A DNA stretch of 10,772 nucleotides, taken from the NCBI GenBank assembly GCA_032251045.1, contig JAVVEW010000067.1:1-10772 (forward strand), read 5' to 3'. Under the pieces are notes generated by a model, which was given only the letters and a program-made list of their open reading frames with translations, had not been told where the DNA came from and ran no database searches. The position numbers and the translations under genes were made by a program. The DNA is from JAVVEW01 sp032251045 (lineage in GTDB: Bacteria; Pseudomonadota; Gammaproteobacteria; Methylococcales; Methylomonadaceae). Shown piece by piece: positions 1 through 6,423 of the stretch (position 1 is the stretch's first letter; each line of letters begins with the position of its first letter).

Positions 1-1555
1 CGGCCAGATTCGGGTGCAGGGTCGCGGCGCCGACGGTAATACCGGTCGCCACACCTAAAAACAAAGCTTTTTCTGGTTTCGGATGCAGCAGCAGCGGCAA
101 ATGGCTTTGCATTCTCTGAATGCGCAACGCTCTGGGCACCGTGCCGCCCATTTGAAAACGGTTGTTGACTCGTAGATTGCGCTCCTGACCGCGCTCGATC
201 ACGGCCACTGAGGCCAACGCGCCGTCCCGGTAGTCGTTCAGAGTTTCGCCGTCGCGCAAAGTGACGATAGCCAAGGATTTGGGCAGCAACACCAGCATTA
301 ACGCGGGCAACGCCGGATACCACAGCGGCAGCCGGAAGCTGCGCAGCGCCAGCAGCAAATAACCCATGGCGATGCCGGCCAGAGTCCAGAATGGCCCGAC
401 CGCAGGAACCAGCCAGGCGCCGGCCAGCGGGGGGGCGATCAAACCACCGGCCAGGTTGACCGCCAGCGCCGCACCGACATGGCCTTGCTCACGCCGTGCA
501 GTCAGCGCCAGATGGCTGAATAACGCCCCCATCAATACTGTTGGCGGCAGCAGCACCGGCACGGCAATACCCAGCTCCGCGCCCAATACCGCCAGTGGAC
601 TGTCATCACCCAGACGCCTAAGCCACCAGTAACCGGGATGCGCGACATACAACAGGCCGGTACCGAGCAAACAGACCAGGCTTAGCCCATAAGACAAACG
701 CGCGCTGGTTAATTTGAGCGGCAGGTCAGGACAAAATCGATGGTAAACGGCGGCGCCCAAAGCGGTACCGGCCAGGTATACGGTCAACGCTGCCGCAAAG
801 CTGTATACCGTACCTTCAAACACCTGCGCCATCACCCGCACCGTGACCACTTCGTAAGCAATGCCCAACAGCCCGGTCACTAACAGGGCAACGCCCAACC
901 AGCCGGACAGAGCTGCCGGTGAATGTTGCCGGTCGGCTGCCGTGAGCCGAATCGGGCGGCGGCGGTCGAGCACAACTGCGGCCAGCGCCACGCCAGCGTT
1001 AATCATGGCCAGCCCTATCAGTGTTGTTCGATAGCCAAAAGTCGGCATCAGCCAGAAAGTCGCAGCCAGCACGCCGAGCATCGCGCCCAGCGTGTTGACC
1101 GCATAAACCCGAGCCAGCGCATGCGTATCGCCACTGAGCTGGCTGAACCAGCGTTCAGCGGCCGGCAGGGTGGCGCCCATGGCCACCGTGGCCGGCAGCA
1201 GGGTCAGAAACGGCCATAAAAAAGCCGTTGTCCAATAGAAGAAAGGGCTGGGCGCTATGCCCAGCCCCTGGTTGGCCAGTTGCGCAGCCGGGCCAATCAG
1301 CCAGGCGGTCACCAACGCCCAGACGGCAATGATCAACTCCAGCGCGGCATATCCATAAGCCGGTCGGACGATAGTGCCCAGCCAGCGCCGGAACAGCCAC
1401 GCCCCCAAGGTCAGTCCGCCGAAAAAGGCGGAGACCACAGCCAGCATCGAGGCATATTCATGCCCCAGACCCAGCGCAAACAGCCGGGTCCAGACCAGTT
1501 GATAACCAAGCCCGGCCATGCCGGACAGCAATAACAGCAGCGAAGGCCCGGTCAT
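1..1555 (-). CDS. Fused multi-spanning membrane / spermidine synthase-like protein, 3' end beyond the window
   Basis: The minus strand is open without a stop from 1555 to the left edge, giving 518 residues of an incomplete protein. The first ~420 residues are strongly hydrophobic with repeated membrane spans. They carry the family signatures GYQLVWTRLFALGLG (about residues 18-32), GATLPAAERWF (about 129-139) and YAVNTLGAMLG (about 152-162). After the last span the chain becomes soluble (LNDYRDGALASVAVIERG, then RVNNRFQMGGT) and reaches LFLGVATGITVGAATLHP, the glycine-rich S-adenosylmethionine-type binding loop of spermidine synthases. This order is typical of proteins annotated as fused MFS/spermidine synthase. 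The substrate is unknown for most of them, and polyamine synthesis should not be assumed. The ATG at 1555 follows the stop of the upstream gene by 14 bases with no strong ribosome binding site; an in-frame TTG at 1564 is an alternative. The short spacing suggests co-transcription with the Zur-controlled gene at 1570-2448. The catalytic half is mostly outside the window. Confidence 0.86.
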   Translation of the reverse strand, partial: MTGPSLLLLLSGMAGLGYQLVWTRLFALGLGHEYASMLAVVSAFFGGLTLGAWLFRRWLGTIVRPAYGYAALELIIAVWALVTAWLIGPAAQLANQGLGIAPSPFFYWTTAFLWPFLTLLPATVAMGATLPAAERWFSQLSGDTHALARVYAVNTLGAMLGVLAATFWLMPTFGYRTTLIGLAMINAGVALAAVVLDRRRPIRLTAADRQHSPAALSGWLGVALLVTGLLGIAYEVVTVRVMAQVFEGTVYSFAAALTVYLAGTALGAAVYHRFCPDLPLKLTSARLSYGLSLVCLLGTGLLYVAHPGYWWLRRLGDDSPLAVLGAELGIAVPVLLPPTVLMGALFSHLALTARREQGHVGAALAVNLAGGLIAPPLAGAWLVPAVGPFWTLAGIAMGYLLLALRSFRLPLWYPALPALMLVLLPKSLAIVTLRDGETLNDYRDGALASVAVIERGQERNLRVNNRFQMGGTVPRALRIQRMQSHLPLLLHPKPEKALFLGVATGITVGAATLHPNLA

Positions 1556-1569
1556 CGATGGCAAAGCGA

Positions 1570-2448
1570 TCAGAGCCCGGCTTGACTCAGCCAAAACTTG
1601 AGAGTGCCGGCATTCCACAGTGAACCGAAACCGGAACCACTGGCATAGACAAAGCCGTCTTTGACCCCGATGCAAACACCGTTGTTATAGCAACGCGCCT
1701 GAAAGCCGAGGACAGTTTGTGTGGTTTTCGCTTCAGAGAAAAGCTCGGGAAAATTGTCCTCTGCCCAATTCAACAAAGCTTCAATACGCGCCGGGTCAAC
1801 GCTATCAGCACCGCCTTCGGACAGGCTTTCCAAGGCCGTTTCAAAGTCGTTTTCGGGGAAAGTGCCTTGCGCGTTCAAATGCAGAGCCAGCCAGAAGCGT
1901 TCGGAGGGTGCATAGGCCGGTGTTTTACCATCGGCTTCGGTACCGAACAACGACAGCAATACCAAATAAGCACCATCATCCGGCACACCGTCATCGGTGC
2001 GGTGAAGGTTGAACGCCAGATCACGGTGAACCCCGCCATCGGCTTCGATGATGTCGATAATGCCTTCGGCAAAGCGTCCTGTATTGGCCGATACTGTGTT
2101 CGATGCCTCGTTGCCACTGATGGACAGGCGCTCATCAAAGCCACCATCGAGCCATGCACCGGTTTCGGCATCCCATTTACGCAGGCCGCTTTCAATACGG
2201 TATTGCAGTAAATCACCAGGATTGAAACCTGCGCCATCCAGACCCGGTTCGCGGGTGGTAAACGGCGTCAATGCGTTATCAAACTCACTTTCAAACAAGG
2301 CATATCCAGAAACTTTTTCGACTTCCCCTTCCGGGTCGATCACGATCCGGTTGGTCTGCACTTCAAGCTCAATATCAGAATGAACCTGTGCTTGTACTGT
2401 CAGGCTGAACAAGCCTAGCAATACGGCCAGCAGTAATGGTTGTCGCAT
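1570..2448 (-). CDS. Secreted/periplasmic protein resembling the Zur-repressed all3515 family, with a C-terminal NWAE...FPELF domain
   Basis: This 292-residue protein starts with a clear signal peptide (residues 1-20, predicted cleavage VQA|QV). The mature N-terminus VHSDIELEV and the region VHRDLAFNLHRTDDG through DDGAYLVLLSLFG (about 140-168) resemble, from memory, the all3515 family that cyanobacteria repress with Zur. All four histidines of the protein (H23, H141, H149, H190) lie in this part, which would suit a metal site; that is inference. A linker leads to a C-terminal segment (about 222-292) with LLNWAEDNFPELF and GVCIGVKDGFVYASG. This is a domain seen at the ends of many secreted gammaproteobacterial proteins, and it stands where the cyanobacterial proteins have a PEP-CTERM anchor. 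C253 and C259 could form a disulfide. The ATG at 2448 has a GGAG ribosome binding site. The gene has its own promoter overlapped by a Zur operator, so expression under zinc starvation is likely. A role in zinc capture or sparing is plausible but unproven. Confidence 0.83.
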   Translation of the reverse strand: MRQPLLLAVLLGLFSLTVQAQVHSDIELEVQTNRIVIDPEGEVEKVSGYALFESEFDNALTPFTTREPGLDGAGFNPGDLLQYRIESGLRKWDAETGAWLDGGFDERLSISGNEASNTVSANTGRFAEGIIDIIEADGGVHRDLAFNLHRTDDGVPDDGAYLVLLSLFGTEADGKTPAYAPSERFWLALHLNAQGTFPENDFETALESLSEGGADSVDPARIEALLNWAEDNFPELFSEAKTTQTVLGFQARCYNNGVCIGVKDGFVYASGSGFGSLWNAGTLKFWLSQAGL

Positions 2449-2469
2449 GGCGATGTCTCCATTGAAAAG

Positions 2470-2486
2470 ATGTTATGTTATAACAT
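2470..2486 (-). promoter_or_regulatory. Zur box (zinc-responsive operator)
   Basis: The palindrome ATGTTATGTTATAACAT has perfect 7-base arms (ATGTTAT / ATAACAT) around a 3-base centre. It matches the core of the gammaproteobacterial Zur consensus, ATGTTATANTATAACAT, with one difference near the centre. It sits 21 bases upstream of the start codon at 2448 and covers the -10 hexamer of the promoter, the usual position for a repressor site. A Zur protein is encoded 2.2 kb away. No comparable site was found upstream of zur or of the other operons. Confidence 0.88.
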
Positions 2487-2503
2487 TGCTGTTGGCAGGT
2501 CAA
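2475..2503 (-). promoter_or_regulatory. Sigma70-type promoter of the Zur-controlled unit
   Basis: On the minus strand a -35 hexamer TTGACC (2503-2498) is separated by 17 bases from a -10 hexamer TAACAT (2480-2475). The -10 lies within the Zur palindrome. Transcription would start near 2468, giving a leader of about 20 bases that contains the GGAG ribosome binding site of the gene at 1570-2448. Confidence 0.7.
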
Positions 2504-2656
2504 AGCTCATATTGCTATGTCTTTTGCCAGGCGAAGGCTGAGCCGGTCAAGGTGGAAAGTGTTGCTAGGTAGCTGACAGGAGGACCATCTTGCATGGCGG
2601 GGGTATGGAGAAAATCCGGCCGGGAATGGTTTATGCTCCGATTGTGTTCGGCCATC

Positions 2657-2685
2657 AAAAAAGGCAGCTTGAAGCTGCCTTTTTT
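2657..2685 (-). terminator. Intrinsic terminator of the rpsP-rimM-trmD-rplS operon
   Basis: GGCAGCTT (2663-2670) and AAGCTGCC (2672-2679) form a compact GC-rich hairpin flanked by six A (2657-2662) and six T (2680-2685). Read on the minus strand it is a classic hairpin plus U-tract, 26 bases beyond the rplS stop. The A-tract on the other side means it could also terminate plus-strand transcription. Confidence 0.93.
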
Positions 2686-2711
2686 GTAACCGTAGCGGGC
2701 TGGTGCCGTCC

Positions 2712-3056
2712 TTAAACTTTTTCCTTGATGCGCGCCGCTTTGCCGCTGAGGTTGCGCAGATAGTAGAGTTTAGCGCGGCGCACATCGCCTCTGCGTTTCA
2801 CTACGATGTCGTTAATCATTGGGCTGTGGGTTTGAAAAACCCGTTCCACACCTTCACCGTGGGAAATCTTGCGTACCGTGAATGCCGAGTTCAAGCCACG
2901 GTTGCGTTTAGCGATTACCACGCCCTCAAAGGCCTGAATACGCTCGCGCTCGCCTTCTTTTACTTTTACATTAACCACCACGGTATCGCCGGGGCCAAAA
3001 TTGGGAACCTGGCTTTTCAATTGCTCAGCTTCCAGCTGTTCGATGATATGAGTCAT
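2712..3056 (-). CDS. rplS: 50S ribosomal protein bL19
   Basis: Last gene of the ribosomal operon; bL19 lies at the interface of the large and small subunits. The 114-residue product (E. coli has 115) shows the family pattern throughout: MTHIIEQLEAEQ at the start, FGPGDTVVVNVKVKEG (about 20-35), IQAFEGVVIAKRNRG (about 40-54), FTVRKISHGEGVERVF (about 59-74) and the basic end RRAKLYYLRNLSGKAARIKEK. The ATG at 3056 was chosen over an upstream in-frame ATG (3098) because the protein aligns from there and because a GAAGGTG ribosome binding site precedes it. The start overlaps the trmD stop by four bases (ATGA), implying translational coupling. A hairpin terminator follows. Confidence 0.98.
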   Translation of the reverse strand: MTHIIEQLEAEQLKSQVPNFGPGDTVVVNVKVKEGERERIQAFEGVVIAKRNRGLNSAFTVRKISHGEGVERVFQTHSPMINDIVVKRRGDVRRAKLYYLRNLSGKAARIKEKV

Positions 3057-3796
3057 AGTTTCACCTTCGTGTCGTTTTGCGTAAATTCCATAAGCCACGC
3101 CTTATCGCGTGCGCTCAAGTCAACTGTCAATAATAAGTCAGGACGTTTTTTATAGGTTTGTAATAAAGCCTGTTTTCTGCGCCAGTCCGAAATTGCCTGA
3201 TGGTCGCCGCTCAGCAAAACATCAGGAACGACTTGACCGGCGACTTGTTCCGGGCGGGTGTAATGCGGGCAGTCCAGTAGCCCCGTGCTGTGCGAATCCT
3301 GCGCGGCGGATTGGTGATGGCCCAAAACGCCTGGCAACAGCCTGACCATGGCGTCGATAACCACCAGGGCCGCCAGTTCGCCACCCGATAATATATAATC
3401 GCCCAATGACCATTCTTCATCGCAAACCTGATCGATGAAACGCTGATCGATACCTTCATAACGCCCGGCCACCAGGATTAGTGGCGTTTGCCGGTTCACC
3501 CGGTCTTCCACTATACGCTGAGTCAAGGTTTGACCCTGCGGACTCAGGTACACAACCCGAGCTTGAGGTGTGCGGGCTGCGGCAATCGCATCGGCCAGAG
3601 GCTGATATTTCATCACCATGCCGGGGCCGCCGCCATAGGGGCGATCATCCACGGTTTGGTAGCGGTCTGTGGTAAAGTCGCGCGGATTCCAGACTTTGAG
3701 CTGATATTTTCCAGCGCTTAACGCACGACCACAAACCCCTTCCCGGACGCCTGACCAGATCATGTCCGGAAAAATAGAGATGACATCAAAGCGCAT
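3053..3796 (-). CDS. trmD: tRNA (guanine-N1-)-methyltransferase TrmD
   Basis: Methylates G37 of tRNAs reading CNN-type codons, using S-adenosylmethionine, and so prevents +1 frameshifting. The 247-residue product has the SPOUT trefoil-knot signatures: VDDRPYGGGPGMVM (49-62), VYLSPQGQTL (82-91), LILVAGRYEGIDQRF (106-120) and EEWSLGDYILSGGELAAL (127-144). It also has GLLDCPHYTRP (172-182), with D175 the likely general base by comparison with the E. coli and Haemophilus enzymes. An in-frame ATG further upstream (3853) lies inside rimM. The start at 3796 (MRFDVISIFPDM) matches the family N-terminus and falls 7 bases after the rimM stop, though its ribosome binding site is weak. The stop overlaps the rplS start. 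Confidence 0.98.
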   Translation of the reverse strand: MRFDVISIFPDMIWSGVREGVCGRALSAGKYQLKVWNPRDFTTDRYQTVDDRPYGGGPGMVMKYQPLADAIAAARTPQARVVYLSPQGQTLTQRIVEDRVNRQTPLILVAGRYEGIDQRFIDQVCDEEWSLGDYILSGGELAALVVIDAMVRLLPGVLGHHQSAAQDSHSTGLLDCPHYTRPEQVAGQVVPDVLLSGDHQAISDWRRKQALLQTYKKRPDLLLTVDLSARDKAWLMEFTQNDTKVKL

Positions 3797-3803
3797 GGTG
3801 TTG

Positions 3804-4295
3804 CTAGAAATCGCTGTCCCAGTCAACTCTGATAATTTTGTCATCCAGGTCAACGCTCAGGACATGACGGCCTTGCACAAAGGGAATCAGATATTCACGC
3901 TCGCCATTGACAATCAATACATCATTCGCGCCGGTTTCCAAAAGCCCCGTGACGTGTCCGAGTTCTTGTTCGGACAGGTTAATGGCCGTCAAGCCAATCA
4001 AGTCGCTCCAGTAGTATTCACCGGGCGCGGCCTGCGGGAGTTGCTCGCGCTCCACGCTAATGGAGGTGCCGCGCAATGAGGCGGCGTGTTCACGGCTATC
4101 TATGCCTTCGAGGTGCGCAACCAATATTTTCCCCTGGCGACGACCTTCCAGGAATTTGTGCCGTTGACCGCCGCCCAGAATCCAGGGCGTGTAGGCAAAA
4201 ATATTTTCCGGGGGGCGTGTGTGCGAAAAGACTTTGACCCAGCCTTGAATGCCGAAGGCGCCGGTGATCGTGCCTAGCAGTAGCTCCGAGCTCAC
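3804..4295 (-). CDS. rimM: Ribosome maturation factor RimM
   Basis: Assists late maturation of the 30S subunit, in particular the head region around uS19. The 163-residue product is slightly shorter than E. coli RimM (182). It shows the N-terminal beta-barrel (LLLGTITGAFGIQGWVKVFS, about 5-24) and the C-terminal PRC-barrel-type segment, with PGEYYWSDLIGL (about 90-101), GLLETGANDVLIV (about 116-128) and LIPFV. It ends in the typical VDWDSDF. The start codon is GTG at 4295, 18 bases after the rpsP stop. No in-frame ATG gives the conserved N-terminus, and the ribosome binding site is poor, so translation may depend on coupling to rpsP. Confidence 0.97.
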   Translation of the reverse strand: MSSELLLGTITGAFGIQGWVKVFSHTRPPENIFAYTPWILGGGQRHKFLEGRRQGKILVAHLEGIDSREHAASLRGTSISVEREQLPQAAPGEYYWSDLIGLTAINLSEQELGHVTGLLETGANDVLIVNGEREYLIPFVQGRHVLSVDLDDKIIRVDWDSDF

Positions 4296-4313
4296 TCCAG
4301 TAACGGTGTCGGC

Positions 4314-4592
4314 TTAGCCTGCGGCGACCGCTTCACCAGCCTGGCTGGCGGCTTTTTTCGCTTCTTTGATCAGTGACGCGACGCGATCGGATGTTTGTGC
4401 GCCATGGCCGCGCCAATAATCGATGCGCTCGGCATTCAATTCCAGGCGCTGCTCTTTGCCACGCGCCAAAGGGTTGAAAAAGCCCAGGCGTTCGATGTAG
4501 CGACCGTCACGACGGTTGCGGCTGTCGGTGACAACAACATGATAGAACGGACGGTCTTTGGCGCCGCCACGGGAAAGACGTATGGTTACCAT
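4314..4592 (-). CDS. rpsP: 30S ribosomal protein bS16
   Basis: First gene of the rpsP-rimM-trmD-rplS operon. The 92-residue product (E. coli 82) begins MVTIRLSRGGAKDRPFYHVV and carries VTDSRNRRDGRYIERLGFFNP (about 21-41) and LNAERIDYWRGHGAQTSDRV (about 52-71), all diagnostic of bS16. The extra length is an alanine-rich C-terminal tail, which is common and variable in the family. The ATG at 4592 has a GAGGA ribosome binding site, and a sigma70-type promoter lies 40-67 bases upstream. Confidence 0.98.
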   Translation of the reverse strand: MVTIRLSRGGAKDRPFYHVVVTDSRNRRDGRYIERLGFFNPLARGKEQRLELNAERIDYWRGHGAQTSDRVASLIKEAKKAASQAGEAVAAG

Positions 4593-4631
4593 TCGGGAAT
4601 CCTCAATACTACGGGTAGAGTTAATCCGCCA

Positions 4632-4659
4632 ATTCTATAGACTTTGAAAGGATAGTCAA
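4632..4659 (-). promoter_or_regulatory. Probable promoter of the rpsP operon
   Basis: On the minus strand TTGACT (4659-4654) and TAGAAT (4637-4632) form a good sigma70-type pair with a 16-base spacer, in the 81-base gap between the zur stop and the rpsP start. This allows the ribosomal operon to be transcribed independently of zur. No terminator for zur was seen in the same gap, so some read-through is possible. Confidence 0.62.
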
Positions 4660-4673
4660 TGCTTTGTCGCTGA

Positions 4674-5168
4674 TTATTCCATTGCCTGGTCTTTTTCGGG
4701 GGCGCATTGCCGACAGGTACCATGGATTTCCATGGTTTTGCCGCTAGGCGTGAAACCGGCGTCAGTCAGTTCTTGTTGCAGGCTGAGCATGACGCCGGCG
4801 GCGTGACGTTCTTCGATTTGCTGGCAGTGGTGGCAAATCAACAGGATGATGTCGTGAGGACGTTCGGCATGATTGCAGCCGATATAGGCATTCAGGCTTT
4901 CAATGCGGTGAACCAGTCCTTGTGCTAATAAAAAATCCAGCGACCGGTACACGGTGGCGGGCTTGGCGGAGTCATTGAACGGTTTGATTTGTTCCAGCAA
5001 GTCATAGGCCTTGACGGCGCGATGGTTGGCCCAGATGAGTTCCAGGATTTTCTGACGCAAGGGCGTGAGTTGTGCGCCGCGCTGTTGGCATAAGGTTTGC
5101 GCGAGTTTGAGTGCCGATTCGACACAATGGTTGTGGTCATGATCCTGCTGGGAGGCGGGTGGCGTCAT
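4674..5168 (-). CDS. zur: Zinc uptake regulator Zur (Fur family repressor)
   Basis: A 164-residue Fur-family protein. The winged helix spans about residues 20-90, with LTPLRQKILELI and the recognition-helix region KPATVYRSLDFLLAQGLVHRIES. Comparison with E. coli Zur places the structural zinc cysteines at C112/C115 and C152/C155. The regulatory zinc ligands fall at H87, C98, H105 and E120. The sequence SLDFLL...VHRIESLNAYIGC is much closer to Zur than to Fur (iron) or PerR. The N-terminus adds a short His-rich stretch (QDHDHNHC, 8-15). With zinc bound, the protein should repress zinc-acquisition genes; a matching operator lies at 2470-2486. The ATG at 5168 is the only sensible start, but it lacks a strong ribosome binding site. 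No Zur box is visible upstream, so no autoregulation is evident. Confidence 0.93.
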   Translation of the reverse strand: MTPPASQQDHDHNHCVESALKLAQTLCQQRGAQLTPLRQKILELIWANHRAVKAYDLLEQIKPFNDSAKPATVYRSLDFLLAQGLVHRIESLNAYIGCNHAERPHDIILLICHHCQQIEERHAAGVMLSLQQELTDAGFTPSGKTMEIHGTCRQCAPEKDQAME

Positions 5169-5585
5169 GCTGAAAAGATAGGCTTTAGGTTCGTTTAATG
5201 CAGTGAATGTAGGGGCTTCAGTGTCGGCATTTTTGCTGGTTGTTACTCCCGATGCGCTGTCAGGGTGTCTCTGAAAAGGGCGTTGTAAACACAGCCAAGA
5301 CTTTTCTTTTGCCGTGTGTCAGGTGCCAGCCTCTTTGCCGAACATTTCGGCGTCCAAAAGCGCAGCTGTTGTTGCATTGTGGTCGGTATAGTCTGACTTG
5401 AAGCGTAATTTTGTCGGAGTCATCTTCAATGATGTTGTGTTGTGAGTCAACTTATGTCGATTGTGGTGGTGGCAACTATTGTGACAGGTTGCCGGGCGTT
5501 TGCTGGCGTCGGTTCGGATGTCATCAGCCTTTGCCGGAATAGGTGGTACCATGGTTGATAACCATTCTCAACGACCCATTAACTC
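5169..5585. other. Intergenic region between divergent zur and the metallophosphoesterase gene
   Basis: This 417-base gap lies between divergently transcribed genes and should contain promoters for both. No strong -35/-10 pair, terminator, Zur box or RNA gene could be recognised. A TATAGT hexamer at 5387-5392 lacks a good -35 at proper spacing. Short open frames rich in His or Cys on either strand derive from the same GT-rich tract (about 5430-5490) and are not called as genes. Confidence 0.5.
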
Positions 5586-6269
5586 ATGTCCGATTTGTCT
5601 CGTCGCATTCTATTCGCTGGTGACCCGCATGGTGACTTTCAGGCTATTATCGAAGCGGTTGGGCAGTTTCAGCCCGAGGCGGTTATTTTGTTGGGCGATT
5701 GTGAATTGAGTGCGCCTTTGGAGTCTCAGTTGGGTAGGGTTCTGGATTTAACCGATGTCTGGTGGATTCCGGGTAATCACGATTTTGATGATCATGATCG
5801 GCACAGATTCTTGTTTGCCTCGGCCTTGGCTGATAAAAATCTGCATCTGAATGTCAAGACCATCGCGGGTTTGCGTGTGGCGGGATTGGGCGGCATTTTT
5901 CTGGGTCGGGTTTGGTATCCGCCAAGAGCACCGCGCTGGCATAGCAAGCAGGATTATCTGGCGCAGCAGCCGCAACATCTGCGCGAGCTGGGCTTGTCGT
6001 TGAAAATGCGCTCTGCCATCTGGTATGACGAAGTTCAGCAACTTAAAAAACACCAGGCGGATATTTTAGTGACTCATGAGGCGCCGGGTTGTCATCGCTA
6101 TGGCTTTACCGCACTGGATGAGCTGGCGCGGCATTTGCGCGTCAAGCAGCTTTATCATGGCCATCAGCACGATGCTTATCAGGCCTGGTTGTCGCCATCG
6201 ATACAGGTGGTTGGTGTTGCCAAGCGGGCTGTTGCTGATTTGGCGGGCGCTTGTGTGCTCGCGGCTTGA
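5586..6269 (+). CDS. Calcineurin-like metallophosphoesterase family protein
   Basis: The 227-residue product has the metal-binding blocks of the calcineurin-like phosphoesterase fold in order. These are GDPHG (D13, H15), LLGDCE (G37-D38), PGNHDFD (N64, H65), a lone VTHEAPG (H164) and the closing HGHQH (H193, H195). Such enzymes hydrolyse phosphomonoesters, diesters or nucleotides using two metal ions. The first block reads GDPHG where many members have SDLHG. The substrate cannot be told from sequence. No signal peptide or membrane segment is present, so it is probably cytoplasmic. The start at 5586 matches the family N-terminus, but its ribosome binding site is weak. The gene is 154 bases from the next one and is probably transcribed separately from it. 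Confidence 0.9.
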   Translation: MSDLSRRILFAGDPHGDFQAIIEAVGQFQPEAVILLGDCELSAPLESQLGRVLDLTDVWWIPGNHDFDDHDRHRFLFASALADKNLHLNVKTIAGLRVAGLGGIFLGRVWYPPRAPRWHSKQDYLAQQPQHLRELGLSLKMRSAIWYDEVQQLKKHQADILVTHEAPGCHRYGFTALDELARHLRVKQLYHGHQHDAYQAWLSPSIQVVGVAKRAVADLAGACVLAA

Positions 6270-6365
6270 GGTCTTGGTAGGTTGCGCTGAATCATCAGTG
6301 GTTGGCGTTGCAGTAGCGAATGAACCACCAGGATTGGGTTGTTCGTCAAGTTGTCATGTGCGTGA

Positions 6366-6407
6366 GATATGATTTTATTCGCTAGCATTATCGAATAATA
6401 AAATATC
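6366..6407. repeat. AT-rich imperfect inverted repeat upstream of the ELM1-glycan operon
   Basis: GATATGATTTTATTCG (6366-6381) and CGAATAATAAAATATC (6392-6407) pair at 13 of 16 positions across a 10-base centre. The inner TTATTCG/CGAATAA arms are perfect, and a smaller ATTAT-CGA-ATAAT palindrome is nested at 6387-6399. It ends 16 bases before the start codon at 6424. It could be a regulator operator over the promoter, or a hairpin in the leader. It has no GC-rich stem, so it is not a typical terminator, and it does not match the Zur box. Confidence 0.55.
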
Positions 6408-6423
6408 AACCCATGGAGCTTCC

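Noticed and set aside
1680..1695. Short palindrome with a TTATAG centre (CGTTG...CAACG) resembling part of a Zur box
   Set aside because: It lies inside the coding sequence at the RCYNNG codons, lacks the ATGTTAT/ATAACAT arms and is not near a promoter.
1717..2211. Long plus-strand frame of 164 codons opposite the secreted protein gene
   Set aside because: It is an antisense shadow of the 1570-2448 gene, which has a signal peptide, ribosome binding site, promoter and recognisable domains; the plus-strand frame has none of these.
2594..2689. Plus-strand 31-codon frame (MAGVWRKSG...) preceded by an AGGAGG sequence
   Set aside because: It ends inside the A/T-flanked terminator hairpin, so its last codons are dictated by the hairpin, and no promoter is evident. 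The AGGAGG is more likely coincidental.
2712..3098. Longer rplS start at 3098 adding 14 residues
   Set aside because: The extension lies within the trmD coding region, is not in the family, and the ATG at 3056 has a good ribosome binding site.
3053..3853. Longer trmD start at 3853 adding 19 residues
   Set aside because: It would overlap rimM by about 50 bases, and the conserved TrmD N-terminus begins at 3796.
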